Source: Rhodoferax sp. (GTDB taxonomy: Bacteria > Pseudomonadota > Gammaproteobacteria > Burkholderiales > Burkholderiaceae_C). From it: DNA of 64,000 nucleotides. Shown here piece by piece: positions 22,341 through 30,973 of this stretch. The notes beneath the pieces are model-generated. The model did not search any database. It saw only the letters and a program-made list of their open reading frames with translations, and was not told the DNA's origin. The stretch is from contig NZ_JABBPD010000001.1 of assembly GCF_012927445.1 (NCBI RefSeq), positions 1-64,000 of the forward strand, written 5' to 3'. The position numbers and the translations under genes are program-made. Each line of letters starts with the position of its first letter. Position 1 is the stretch's first letter.

Positions 22341-23281
22341 GCAACGCCCAAGCTCCGGCCGATAGGCCATCCATCATCACGTTTGGAGACGGAAACTCCG
22401 AGCACCTCAGCCGATTGGCCACTTCCACACCGAAACCTGCCTTCTCAGGCGCTTGGACCACTGTCGAGCTCCAACCCGACGTGTTCGTCCCGCAACGTTT
22501 CACGGTTGGCGTCGTGGTGCAGTCGCCAGGCGACCGCATCCATTTCAAGTTGCTCGATGATTTCAAAAAGTTCGAGTGTCTGTATCACGACCAATTCCCG
22601 CAAAAGTCCGTCCGCGAGTTGCTAGCCTATGCGGAAGAGGCGTTACGCCATGCCGTTCAGGTCAAAACGGCCATCCCCGAGATTGTGTTCGACACCCATT
22701 GCCTAACTTTGGCCTTGCCGAGTTACACCTCGGGTGATGACAGAGAATCGACTGTCGAGAGGTTGTTTCAGGAAATCGTGGTTATGGCCCCATCGGCCAA
22801 ACGAAAAGCCAATGAGTTTGAGTTCATCGACACGCCCACGGCTCGCCAACTGGTCAATCAGAAGCTCAAAGAGATCGCTAAGATGGACTTTGAAAAGATT
22901 GTTCCGTCCGAAGGCCAAGGCTTGCTGATCGACTATGAGGGCGTCAAACACTTTTTGGATCTGAACATCCTGACTGCTGGCGCCTGCGGCAGCGTGACCT
23001 CGGCCGCCTACAAGTCAGCCCAAACAGTCGAAATCAACTTACTTAAATCGAGCAGAGATCTCACTACCTACTCTCGCGTCAACAAGATGGACAACATTGG
23101 CCTGTTCCTTCTGTTGCCACAGGCTGATTTGATGGAGCCCAAGGAATACAAAAAAATCGAAGAGACCATTGAAGAGCATGAATGGAAGCTCGAACGGGAC
23201 GGCTTCCGTGTCGTGAGCTTGGCATCGGCCGCTGATTTGGCGAAAGACATCTACGACTGGGCTCAGCCTACTATTTCGTAA
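22337..23281 (+). CDS. DUF3037-like partner of the HipA-like kinase
   Basis: The start is at ATG 22337, in an ATGA overlap with the kinase gene; an upstream ATG at 22307 is possible. The 314-residue product has near its N-terminus WTTVELQPDVFVPQRFTVGVVVQ, which resembles the start of DUF3037 proteins (a Pro-Asp, then a strand ending in VGVV). DUF3037 genes commonly follow HipA-like kinase genes. The C-terminal half contains LLIDYEGVKHFLDLN and resembles no catalytic family that I know. Its 3' end lies 10 bp from a convergent gene. Confidence 0.6.
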   Translation: MSNAQAPADRPSIITFGDGNSEHLSRLATSTPKPAFSGAWTTVELQPDVFVPQRFTVGVVVQSPGDRIHFKLLDDFKKFECLYHDQFPQKSVRELLAYAEEALRHAVQVKTAIPEIVFDTHCLTLALPSYTSGDDRESTVERLFQEIVVMAPSAKRKANEFEFIDTPTARQLVNQKLKEIAKMDFEKIVPSEGQGLLIDYEGVKHFLDLNILTAGACGSVTSAAYKSAQTVEINLLKSSRDLTTYSRVNKMDNIGLFLLLPQADLMEPKEYKKIEETIEEHEWKLERDGFRVVSLASAADLAKDIYDWAQPTIS

Positions 23282-23291
23282 AAGTAACTCA

Positions 23292-24980
23292 TCAATGCTT
23301 TTTGTCATCTGAGGCTTTTTCCTTGAGCTCTTCATTTAACTTGTCATAGTTTTCCTTGGCTTTTCTCCCAATCTCTTGACCGATTACATCTGGCTGGCCA
23401 TAAAAAGTAGCTTCAGAGAAAATAGCAAGATTTTGCAAGTAAGTCATAGTTTGAAACTTAACTTCATTCTCGTTAAGTTTATTACCGTCCTGAATTCTTT
23501 CAAACAAGTTGCAAGTTCCTGATCCTATGTGTGATTTCCATTCAGAGTTTGAAGCGAGCATGCTTGGAAGCCAAAAAAATATTCCCTGGCCAGGCAAAGG
23601 TAAATAGAGCGGCATGCAGACAAAATCGACATGTTGCTTTTCCATTTCGGATTCCCAACCATCTTCACTGTTGACGACGAGGCTGTGATGAATTTCAGCA
23701 TCCCGGTTTTGTATCAGCGAGTGACCTCCTTTGGATACTAAGAAGCGTTCGTCATGAAATGCGTATGCCAAGGCGGGTCCGTTTTCAGTAGTGAAAATAT
23801 GAGCTCCGTTTGGATGCGTTTTTCTGATTTTTGCTATTTCAAAATCGTAGGCAGTTTTAGCTGATTGAATCCCGAAATTGTTTACTACATAACTTCCCCC
23901 AAGGGGCACTGCGCATAGCACTATAAAAATGCAGACCGCAAGTGGGTGCGGAAATCTAAGTTGGTCAAACGAATTAGAGAAGGCCACTTGAAATGAAGGC
24001 ACCATCAATACCATCGCGGCCAAGCTAATGCCGCGATTGTGGATTGCTGCCAAGACCAGAAAGGCGACACAAATAATGTTTTCAATCCCATATGCTCCAT
24101 TTCTTTTATTGAACCATATGATGACTCCCAACAGAGCTAGAAGAAGGTATTGAGAGATTATTGCTGAGACACGTGTATCCCAAATCGGCAGATACTCCAA
24201 ATTCACTCCTTGTGCTAAAGCTTTGGAGTGGGGCACCATTGATTTGATGATATCGATGAGTTGGACATAAACCTGCTCGATACCGTTAGGGTTGATCACA
24301 GGAAGAATGGCCAAGGCGATAGCACACGCGATCCAGCCACCTAGGTGTCGCCGCCATGATGACGCACCTGTGATTGACCTCGCATAGCAAATCGGAAGGA
24401 GGGCCAGCAACACAAATCCTCCTGTGTGAAGCATCGCCTCAGCCCATCCAATCAATGGAAGAGTAAGCCAAAAATTCATCAATGAATCTCTCCTTTTGGC
24501 TTTTTCAAATAGCCATAAAGAAAGAGTCCAACTAAAAACCAATGTCGATTCAGCCCGCATGGACATGCGCGACGAAGATGCGATAAAGACAATGGATGTC
24601 AGAACACCCAAGACTAACAATTGTTGAATTTTAAGATCTGAAAATCGAGCATTTGACCTGGCAGCTGCCGCCTTGATCGCGAAGAAAAAGGAGGAGCACC
24701 ATATAGTTGAATTCAAAAATGTCGCCGATGACAACCCAAATGTTGATATGACTAATTCGTATATCACACCAAATCCCCATCCTCCAAACTGCTGAGGATT
24801 ACCCTGGCCAACATATAGAAAAAAATCCGTATGCGGGACTGATCCGTGTTCAATGAAATATTTTCCAGCCAACAACTGAAACCATATGTCGTTATCACCC
24901 AGCGTTCTAAAAGAACCTATAAATATTCCGAGGAGTAATAGAGCCATGAAGATAAGGTGTTTTCTATCATTTATTTTCAT
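23292..24980 (-). CDS. Polytopic membrane protein, GT-C glycosyltransferase-like
   Basis: The start is at ATG 24980 (MKINDRK); a TTG at 24995 is less likely. The 562-residue product has about ten to twelve membrane segments. After the first segment it reads FRTLGDNDIWFQLLAGKYFIEHGSVPHTDFFLY, then GGWGFGVIYELV, the arrangement seen in GT-C-fold glycosyltransferases, where an acidic pair sits in the first periplasmic loop. The C-terminal 170 residues are soluble. A type IV pilin gene lies 2.1 kb away on the same strand, so a role in pilin glycosylation (compare TfpW of Pseudomonas) is possible but unproven. Confidence 0.6.
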   Translation of the reverse strand: MKINDRKHLIFMALLLLGIFIGSFRTLGDNDIWFQLLAGKYFIEHGSVPHTDFFLYVGQGNPQQFGGWGFGVIYELVISTFGLSSATFLNSTIWCSSFFFAIKAAAARSNARFSDLKIQQLLVLGVLTSIVFIASSSRMSMRAESTLVFSWTLSLWLFEKAKRRDSLMNFWLTLPLIGWAEAMLHTGGFVLLALLPICYARSITGASSWRRHLGGWIACAIALAILPVINPNGIEQVYVQLIDIIKSMVPHSKALAQGVNLEYLPIWDTRVSAIISQYLLLALLGVIIWFNKRNGAYGIENIICVAFLVLAAIHNRGISLAAMVLMVPSFQVAFSNSFDQLRFPHPLAVCIFIVLCAVPLGGSYVVNNFGIQSAKTAYDFEIAKIRKTHPNGAHIFTTENGPALAYAFHDERFLVSKGGHSLIQNRDAEIHHSLVVNSEDGWESEMEKQHVDFVCMPLYLPLPGQGIFFWLPSMLASNSEWKSHIGSGTCNLFERIQDGNKLNENEVKFQTMTYLQNLAIFSEATFYGQPDVIGQEIGRKAKENYDKLNEELKEKASDDKKH

Positions 24981-25059
24981 GTTTTTGGACTTCAATGGTT
25001 GAGAGTTGGATAAATACTTTCACTTGCCACATTCAACTCACTGAGTAGTCATCACGGCA

Positions 25060-25330
25060 CTGCAATCGCCAAATGACTGTTTATCTAGATTGACGAATGA
25101 CTTGTTTTCCTTTCTGGGTTGGCGACGACCTCACGATCGCCACGAACTCATGGCCCGCTAAGCGGTCCATTGTTCATCGGAAGGACTCCAGTGACCCTCC
25201 CTACGCCTTGCTCTACCCTTGCGCCGCAAGCAGCTGGGGGTGAAACCTTTCGGCTCCGGCGAGGACGCGGCCTAGCGGCCCCATGCTTAACGATACAGAG
25301 CTTCGCTCTCCATTGAAAAACATCAGGACC
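25060..25330 (-). ncRNA. Candidate omega (guide) RNA of the TnpB-like element
   Basis: The last 55 or so codons of the TnpB-like gene and the DNA just after it read as a GC-rich, self-complementary sequence on the minus strand, for example CTTGCGGCGCAAG and GGACCGCTTAGCGGGCC. The matching protein tail (PRPRRSRKVSPPAACGA...) is of low complexity and unlike the rest of the protein. In TnpB systems the guide RNA scaffold overlaps the 3' end of tnpB and runs into the element end. The exact limits are a guess. Confidence 0.35.
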
Positions 25331-26980
25331 CAAGACCTTCGCGATCTGCTCCCATGCGATGCCCCTTGGCCGATTCTTGATGCTATCCAGCACAGGAATC
25401 GGCATAGGCCTCGGGAACGCCACGCGCTCGTTATATTGTTTACTTCCTTCGTGTCTTCGTTGGCTTCCTGCCGCGGCTGACTTACGAGGCTGTTTTGTCT
25501 TTCCGAAAATAGCCTTTCTGGCGATCACCATTGCCGTAGCCGACTCTATAGACAAGGCATTGAGGCTCGCAAACTTTACTGCGCCACTAACTTGCGCGCC
25601 ATTTGGATTAACTTCTACGATTTCAATGCCAGAACAAGACGCAGCTCGAGCTAGAGAATGATGGAATAACTTGTAATCATCAGCCACCATCTTTGCGCCA
25701 TCCTTCGAATGGAGTTGCTCTGCTGATTTCCTTTCGAAGCTTTCGACAGCAAGACCAATCGAGCAACCGAGGTTCGACGCAAGCGCTACAAAACCTTTGG
25801 CCGCTTTACGAATACGATCTGTGCGCGAATTTTTCTTTTCGCCTGCCAAGCACCACTCGACATGCCCAAACAATGTCCGGCCAAAATTGACGCCGACGCA
25901 AGTGGCTGCTGCATGAATTGCAGTCGCATTAGGCATCGCTACTGGCTTCTCTCGCAGATTCCCATCAGCTGTGATGGCAGCCCAAGCACAACAACGAGCA
26001 TCAAAATGCAATCCGATGATGCCAAGGGGATTCGACTGACAACTCGGCTCGGCAACCTCGAATCCCACATGCAGGTAAAAAGCCAAATCTCCTGATGGAT
26101 TTCTACGCTTAACTAGCTTCATCATGATAGGTTGCCCATTTTCGAGGGCATCTTCATAAAGCTTGAGTTGCTTACCAGGAAGCTTGACGTCTTTGATGAC
26201 AATTCGGCGCGACTGAAGTCGGTTTGGCAACCGGCTTGGTGGTTTCTTGTAGGCCGCGAACATCGCGTCTACCCGCCGATCAACCTGCGTTTGCGCAAGG
26301 GAAATCGTTAGCGTATTTTTTACGGGATCCAAACGACAAGATGTGTTTCCGAAAGGCTCGTCACCTGAGCCCACCATTAGGACATGACCATCACGCTTGT
26401 CAGACCAGGCTTCTTTCCAAGCTTCAATCGTTGCGAAGCGCGAACCCTTCTTGCCTACCTTTTCTCGCTCCCTAGCCAGGCTTGCCGTTCCAAAGCATAT
26501 TTTTGGAATGCCTGCGTCTAACTCAGCGGTCAGACGACATAGATCTGCTTTATTGTGATCTAGAGCGCAACGCTGCGTGAACAGCGCACTTTTCAGTTTC
26601 CCAATTCTGCGGGCCTTTGCATCCTTATTCCCGAGAGCACACTTGAAGTCAGCTTGCGCATCAGCAAGGGCAACGCCATTTTCGTGCACGAGACGCTGAT
26701 GGTATGCAAGACTTCTTCCTGTCTTCTTCATCACTGAAACCTGATGCTCACGCCATGATTTACAAAGCTGTGAAAGCTCAAACTTGATTCCTTCAGCATG
26801 CCGCGAACGGATGCCAAACTCATCTCCCAGCCATGGTCCGATACTTGATTCGGGAACCTTTTCAACCCAAATCTTACGTGCAGCGACACGCCTTGCTTGA
26901 CCGACAATCCCCATTAACTCATTAATGAGCGATTGCTCATCAGTAGAGAGTCGCAAGCGAGTTTGAGTTGTGTAATGCAT
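25148..26980 (-). CDS. TnpB-related RuvC-domain protein
   Basis: The 610-residue product has a helical N-terminal half and a split RuvC domain: GIIGLHFDARCCAWAAI (D327), IGLAVESFERK (E413), and a third motif region VEVNPNGAQVSG (455-466) followed by SIESATAMVIARKA (477-490). The last two are typical of the zinc-finger-poor TnpB-related family, where NP.Y/NG..S.. and a final helix ending in ARR replace the usual CxxC region. The expected Asp of RuvC-III appears as Glu479 or is absent, so cleavage activity is uncertain. The family provides RNA-guided nucleases for IS605-type elements. The C-terminal 60 residues probably overlap a guide RNA. Confidence 0.75.
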   Translation of the reverse strand: MHYTTQTRLRLSTDEQSLINELMGIVGQARRVAARKIWVEKVPESSIGPWLGDEFGIRSRHAEGIKFELSQLCKSWREHQVSVMKKTGRSLAYHQRLVHENGVALADAQADFKCALGNKDAKARRIGKLKSALFTQRCALDHNKADLCRLTAELDAGIPKICFGTASLAREREKVGKKGSRFATIEAWKEAWSDKRDGHVLMVGSGDEPFGNTSCRLDPVKNTLTISLAQTQVDRRVDAMFAAYKKPPSRLPNRLQSRRIVIKDVKLPGKQLKLYEDALENGQPIMMKLVKRRNPSGDLAFYLHVGFEVAEPSCQSNPLGIIGLHFDARCCAWAAITADGNLREKPVAMPNATAIHAAATCVGVNFGRTLFGHVEWCLAGEKKNSRTDRIRKAAKGFVALASNLGCSIGLAVESFERKSAEQLHSKDGAKMVADDYKLFHHSLARAASCSGIEIVEVNPNGAQVSGAVKFASLNALSIESATAMVIARKAIFGKTKQPRKSAAAGSQRRHEGSKQYNERVAFPRPMPIPVLDSIKNRPRGIAWEQIAKVLGPDVFQWRAKLCIVKHGAARPRPRRSRKVSPPAACGARVEQGVGRVTGVLPMNNGPLSGP

Positions 26981-26996
26981 CTATCTTTGATATCAA

Positions 26997-27030
26997 ATTA
27001 CGGAGCAATGTCAAGCCATTGCTCCGTAAT
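26997..27030. repeat. 14-bp perfect hairpin at the 5' end of the TnpB-like element
   Basis: ATTACGGAGCAATG and CATTGCTCCGTAAT flank a six-base loop. It ends 17 bp upstream of the tnpB-like ATG. IS200/IS605 transposases recognise subterminal hairpins of this kind at the left end, so this could mark that end; it could also be a regulatory hairpin in the mRNA leader. Confidence 0.6.
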
Positions 27031-27063
27031 AATTATTGAGAACTAAAAACTTTTGCGAAATAA

Positions 27064-27089
27064 ATAACCCGGCCAGAAGGCCGGGTTAT
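27064..27089 (-). terminator. Rho-independent terminator of the pilin gene
   Basis: An 11-bp GC-rich stem (ATAACCCGGCC / GGCCGGGTTAT) with an AGAA loop lies 18 bp downstream of the pilin stop codon on the minus strand and is followed by a T-rich stretch (ATTTATTTCGC). Confidence 0.75.
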
Positions 27090-27106
27090 GAATTGAGCGG
27101 CTCAAA

Positions 27107-27625
27107 TTAGCACAGAGCACCACCGGTGTGGGTCTTGCAACCGCCACCGATCGTAAATTGAACGCTACTGTCAGCTGGCATAACGGTTCCTGTGATATTC
27201 ACGGTATCAGCAACCTTGATGCCGTTAGGCGCGGTGGCTAAAGGAGCCAACGTGAAAGTAATATTTGGGACTCCACCTGCAGATGCAGTTGTCGCCGCAG
27301 CGTCGAGAACCTTGGTGCTTACCGCGGGTGTTGGGATAGACACAACTCCAGCCGCACCAGTAATAGTCACATTAGCCGGTGTTGCTCCACTTCCAGCTAC
27401 GACGGTCACGTTGCCCCAGTTTCCACTATCCTTCATGCAGTCACCAGTCTGAGCACAAACGGACAATGCTGTTTTGATCGGCGCCAGAGCCATGACCATT
27501 TCTGAAAATTTGGCTTTGGCGGTGTAGTTGTTGTAAGCAGGCAGCGCGATGGCGGCCAAGATACCGATGATGGCCACAACGATCATCAATTCGATCAATG
27601 TAAAGCCTTTCTGAATTTGTTTCAT
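27107..27625 (-). CDS. Type IV pilin (PilA-like major pilin)
   Basis: The start is at ATG 27625, with AAGGAG at 27632-27637; this gives [17 protein letters not shown], a short basic leader cut after Gly7, and the required Glu5 of the mature protein. The hydrophobic helix [17 protein letters not shown] follows. The mature chain has about 165 residues, rich in Thr, Ala and Val, with a Cys pair at residues 56 and 62 of the precursor (CAQTGDC) and a second near the C-terminus ([13 protein letters not shown]) that would close the D-loop. It assembles into pili for twitching, adhesion or DNA uptake. A strong terminator follows. Confidence 0.9.
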   Translation of the reverse strand: MKQIQKGFTLIELMIVVAIIGILAAIALPAYNNYTAKAKFSEMVMALAPIKTALSVCAQTGDCMKDSGNWGNVTVVAGSGATPANVTITGAAGVVSIPTPAVSTKVLDAAATTASAGGVPNITFTLAPLATAPNGIKVADTVNITGTVMPADSSVQFTIGGGCKTHTGGALC

Positions 27626-27813
27626 GTAAATCTCCTTTTTTATGAAGCAGTTGTTTATTTTTTTGAGCTTTGACTGCATGGGATTAATGTCAACCATATC
27701 TAGCCAGCGGATAATCTAGGTTCATAGCCGCAAGATCAATTTATCTAAAGCTCAACAGAATGCAATACCCCAGAAGGAGAATATGTGGCCACCCGTCCAT
27801 CGCCTTACTGAAA

Positions 27814-28104
27814 TCAAAAGGAATCAGGACTCTTGGCGCACGCTTTTGCCTGGACTGCATACGATTGCTCGGTGTCCAATATAGAAATTTTTCGATTAAT
27901 TGCTAACGTTTCGACTTCCACTCGACGCTCATCCGGTGGTTTCAACAGATTCAAATCGGCAATCTCTATTTGATAATTTGAATCAGCCTCATATATTTTC
28001 GACATCTTCCATCGTTCGACTTTAGCCATGCAATCTGCTTCATTCGAGCAACCAGCAAGAACTGCCATCGCAGCAATAAGCAACCAGACTGACTCTTTCT
28101 TCAT
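27814..28104 (-). CDS. Small lipoprotein
   Basis: The 96-residue product starts MKKESVWLLIAAMAVLAGCSNEADC. It has a basic start, a hydrophobic segment and the lipobox VLAGC with Cys19 as the lipidation site. The mature part is charged and mostly helical with two further cysteines (C25 and C89). Function unknown. It stands alone on the minus strand between the pilin and the KfrA-like gene. Confidence 0.65.
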   Translation of the reverse strand: MKKESVWLLIAAMAVLAGCSNEADCMAKVERWKMSKIYEADSNYQIEIADLNLLKPPDERRVEVETLAINRKISILDTEQSYAVQAKACAKSPDSF

Positions 28105-28222
28105 ATTGATCCCGCACTAAGCGTTCGACATAAAGTGAATTCCTTGTGAAAGTCAACTCTCATTTTCTTGTTCGCCTTACGATGATGGGCGTCTGCGGCC
28201 CCAAGGGGGAAATGATGGCGCC

Positions 28223-29182
28223 TTATCGGTCCTCATCACCCGACTTTGGTGTCGAGGGGCCAGCCCCTCTCTCCGCTTGGGCCTGATTGCCTTTTTCGGT
28301 CTTACCCGCATCCATCTTCGCCCTTGACGCCGACTCGGCGGTGGCGCTCTTCAAGGCTTCCGTGAGGTCGGCGATCTGCTTGTGGAGCCGCCCAACGTCT
28401 CCGGCACGCTCGGATGCCTGCGCTTGGAGTTGCTCGGCAACGGCTTGCGCGACGGCCGACTGCGACTCGGCTTGGGCGAGCCGTGGCCTCATCGCCGCCA
28501 CTTCTGCGGCATCGCCTCGCGCTTGGCCCTGAGCCGTCGCCAGCTCGGCAATAGCAGTGGCAAGCTTGGACTCAACGTCGGAGAGCCTTTGGCGCGTGGC
28601 GTCGTGTTTGGATTGATCGACGGCGCGGGCATCGACCTCACGAGCGTTGGCAGCCTTGGCATCATCCAGGCGCGCAGCCATCTCGTCGAGCTTGGAGCTC
28701 ACGGCATTGGCTTGGGATTGAGCCTCAGCCTCCCCCTTCTTGGCCGCGTCGATCCGATTTTGTAGCATCACTACATCGGCGGTCGCCATCGCCATCGCGG
28801 ATAACGAGCTTTCTCGCTCAGTGTCGAGGTCGGCGGACAGTTGGTCCGCCAACTCCGCAGCCTCCCTTCTAGCCGCCTCGAATTCGGTGCGGCTGGCCTC
28901 CATCAACTCGCGTTCTTTGGACAGCCTGTCGTTGGCCATGGCGATTGCCGCCGCCCAAATTTCCGCGCCAAGCTCCGAGAGGCTATGGGTGATCGCATCG
29001 GGGGCAGGCTCCTGGATGGGAGCCAATGGCGCGCTCAGGCCCCGCCATTCTTTGATCGCCTCCGAGATTGTCGTGAAGCTGCCGCCTCCGATCCGCTTGC
29101 GAATCGCCGCCAACGTCGGCGGGTTGCCAGACGCTTTGATCTCGTCAGCTGCCTTGAATATGTCGTCCTTGGTGATTGCCAT
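28223..29182 (-). CDS. kfrA: KfrA-like DNA-binding coiled-coil protein
   Basis: The 319-residue product has an N-terminal DNA-binding domain (MAITKDDIFKAADEIKASGNPPTLAAIRKRIGGGSFTTISEAIKEW) exactly in the style of plasmid KfrA. A very long alanine-rich coiled coil (about residues 80-290) and a polar tail follow. KfrA proteins of IncP, IncU and IncW plasmids repress their own promoter and help plasmid stability, possibly by forming filaments. A perfect 30-bp palindrome lies 19 bp upstream of the start and is the likely operator. The gene supports a plasmid origin of this region. Confidence 0.85.
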   Translation of the reverse strand: MAITKDDIFKAADEIKASGNPPTLAAIRKRIGGGSFTTISEAIKEWRGLSAPLAPIQEPAPDAITHSLSELGAEIWAAAIAMANDRLSKERELMEASRTEFEAARREAAELADQLSADLDTERESSLSAMAMATADVVMLQNRIDAAKKGEAEAQSQANAVSSKLDEMAARLDDAKAANAREVDARAVDQSKHDATRQRLSDVESKLATAIAELATAQGQARGDAAEVAAMRPRLAQAESQSAVAQAVAEQLQAQASERAGDVGRLHKQIADLTEALKSATAESASRAKMDAGKTEKGNQAQAERGAGPSTPKSGDEDR

Positions 29183-29200
29183 GCCGCCCGCCTTGTATGT

Positions 29201-29230
29201 TGTATGTAGTAGTAATTACTACTACATACA
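29201..29230. promoter_or_regulatory. 30-bp perfect palindrome, probable KfrA operator
   Basis: TGTATGTAGTAGTAA is followed immediately by its exact reverse complement. It lies directly upstream of the kfrA-like start codon. KfrA autoregulators bind long inverted repeats in this position. Confidence 0.8.
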
Positions 29231-29268
29231 ATCAAAACGAATTGGCAAAGTCAACTCGAGGCAAGCGC

Positions 29269-29294
29269 TTTCCGCAAATAAAAATTTGCGGAAA
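29269..29294. repeat. 11-bp hairpin in the kfrA/rep intergenic region
   Basis: TTTCCGCAAAT and ATTTGCGGAAA surround an AAAA loop. Its place in the divergent gap between kfrA and the replication genes suggests an operator or transcript hairpin; no U-tract identifies it as a terminator. Confidence 0.5.
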
Positions 29295-29622
29295 CGACTT
29301 CCGCCACCGACCAACGTCGCAGCCTCGTGCGCGAACGATTTCCTATTCGCGTCGCTTGCTTCCCTAATATTTTCGATATAGCTCGGGCTGAGTAAATAGT
29401 CTGTCGTCAATCATGAAATCGCAACGCCAACACTTGGCTGGACCGCATCAGGCCATCGCGTCAGTCACCGCGATGCGGCCAGCGATGGCATCGGCAAGTC
29501 CCTGACAGGCTATTGATGACAACCGCTTCGATGCGTGAATTCAAGGAATGAATATTTTCTCCATGTATTGACATCGTATGTTTTATTTGCTTTCTTGTTA
29601 CATGAACAACAAAGGAGGCAAT
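29295..29622 (+). other. Intergenic region before the replication genes
   Basis: No gene is seen in these 328 bases. There is a 7-bp inverted repeat, CATCGCG...CGCGATG, near 29455-29476. TTGACA at 29568-29573 could be a -35 element for the RHH/trfA operon, but the -10 at 17 bp (TTTCTT) is poor. Confidence 0.4.
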
Positions 29623-29817
29623 ATGAGTAAGAAGCTAAACCCAGCAGAGGAAACAGTCACATTTCACGTCAAGATTCCCCGGTCATTGCACGTGGAATTT
29701 TTCCGCGCTTGCGAAGAAATAGATAAAGCGGGTGGAGCAGTCGCCCGCCGTCTCATCAAAGACTGGCTGGCGGGTCAGGTGGAAGACAAGACTCGCCTCG
29801 TCGCAACTAAGCGATAA
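29623..29817 (+). CDS. Small ribbon-helix-helix protein, probable replication regulator
   Basis: The start is at ATG 29623 (MSKKLNPAEE), which follows a near-perfect AAAGGAGG at 29611-29618. The 64-residue product has a strand ETVTFHVKIP and two helices (SLHVEFFRACEEIDK and GAVARRLIKDWLAG), the plan of CopG/RHH DNA-binding proteins. It lies 10 bp before the replication initiator gene, where plasmid copy-number repressors are often encoded. The function is inferred from size and place. Confidence 0.65.
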   Translation: MSKKLNPAEETVTFHVKIPRSLHVEFFRACEEIDKAGGAVARRLIKDWLAGQVEDKTRLVATKR

Positions 29818-29827
29818 GGCGGAGACG

Positions 29828-30898
29828 ATGGCAACTTTACCAAGCCCACGCAAGCCCTACGTTGATGATTGGGACGAAGTCCCTGAGACCCCGATTCAAC
29901 CCGGAACATCAAATATTCATGATGAAAAAGTCCTTGATATCAAAGATGAGAGAGAACCAATCCCATTCCCCGCACTTCAAAAGTCGACCTACTTCCCAGC
30001 GCTCACAGCACGCACTTCGCTGTTCAGCGCTAGCCGCATCAGTCGCGATGCCACGGAGACAAGCGACTCGGTAAAAGTCGAGCTTAGTGGTCAAAACGGC
30101 TACAGACTGACTGCATGGGGGCCGAGACTCAATATGCACGATAAGCTTGTGTGGGAGACAGCCCTCCAGATCGCGATTGAAAATCAGCATGGCATTGGAG
30201 CGAGATTTACCATTTCCCTGCGCGACTTTGCAAATCGAATGGGTTGGGTCAATTTCAGCGGTCCTTCATTGCAATGGATTTGGATGAGCTTGAGGCGGCT
30301 CTACTTCATTCGATTAGATTTTGAACTTCCGAATGGCGCCAAGGGCGGAGGATCAATGCTATCCACGGCAATGGAGGATCAAGACGGCAATTTTGTGCTG
30401 CGTTTAAACCCGGATTTTTGCGGGCCGATGTTTTGGAATGACAATCAATTTCTGATCAAAATCAAGCGTCGAAGCACGCTGACGGGTCAACTCGCTCGCT
30501 GGCTTCATGACTACTTTTCAACCCAACGCGGTTTTGACGTTCAGACGACATCAACCGACACGGGCCAGAAACTGGCGCCTTCGCGTGAAATGAACATCCT
30601 TTTTCTTGGCCTTAGGAAACTATCAGGGTATACCGGCGAGCGCAAACAGTTCGCTCGTGAGTTGGTCGATGCGATGACGGAACTCGTCGCTAAAGCTCCG
30701 GAGTTGATCGCGTCCTTTGACATCAAGCGCGAGGGTCGAAGCAGCGACACCTGGACACTCCATGTCACTAGAGGAGACGAACGGCCAGCCTACCTTGTTC
30801 CAGAACTCGATCGAAGCGAAAAGCAGCTCACCGATCCAAATAAGAAACCATCGACACGGTCTTCAAAAGGTTCAGGCAAAGGCAGAGTATCGCTATAA
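29828..30898 (+). CDS. trfA: TrfA-type plasmid replication initiator
   Basis: The start is at ATG 29828 with GGAGA just upstream. The 356-residue product has a variable N-terminus, then YFPALTARTSLFSASRIS, GYRLTAWGPRLNMHDKLVWETALQIA, FTISLRDFANRMGWVN and LRRLYFIRLDF. This order of motifs is that of TrfA of IncP plasmids (LFR-type motif, D..VW..LL, winged-helix repeats). TrfA binds 17-bp iterons in oriV and opens the origin. An array of twelve 17-bp iterons lies at 33431-33706, separated from the gene by a TnpB element. Confidence 0.85.
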   Translation: MATLPSPRKPYVDDWDEVPETPIQPGTSNIHDEKVLDIKDEREPIPFPALQKSTYFPALTARTSLFSASRISRDATETSDSVKVELSGQNGYRLTAWGPRLNMHDKLVWETALQIAIENQHGIGARFTISLRDFANRMGWVNFSGPSLQWIWMSLRRLYFIRLDFELPNGAKGGGSMLSTAMEDQDGNFVLRLNPDFCGPMFWNDNQFLIKIKRRSTLTGQLARWLHDYFSTQRGFDVQTTSTDTGQKLAPSREMNILFLGLRKLSGYTGERKQFARELVDAMTELVAKAPELIASFDIKREGRSSDTWTLHVTRGDERPAYLVPELDRSEKQLTDPNKKPSTRSSKGSGKGRVSL

Positions 30899-30927
30899 AT
30901 TTCAACTCTGCAAAGTTCAAAACATCA

Positions 30928-30959
30928 ATATAGGTGAAAACTGGATATGAAGGGGTTGA
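30928..30959 (+). repeat. Left terminal inverted repeat of the TnpB element
   Basis: Outer end ATATAGG; inner end GGGGTTGA. It pairs with 33361-33393. Confidence 0.8.
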
Positions 30960-30973
30960 CTTTCGTCGGGCCT

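Larger units (their letters stand above)
25060..27035 (-). mobile_element. IS200/IS605-like element carrying only a TnpB-family gene
   Basis: A RuvC-type gene lies between a 5' hairpin (26997-27030) and a structured 3' region. It separates the pilin gene and its terminator from the GT-C gene. No TnpA transposase accompanies it, so it would be a TnpB-only element or a domesticated copy. The ends are not precisely defined. Confidence 0.45.

Noticed and set aside
26997..27030. Hairpin as terminator of the pilin gene
   Set aside because: A better terminator with a T-rich tail lies nearer to the pilin stop at 27064-27089; this hairpin adjoins the tnpB-like start.
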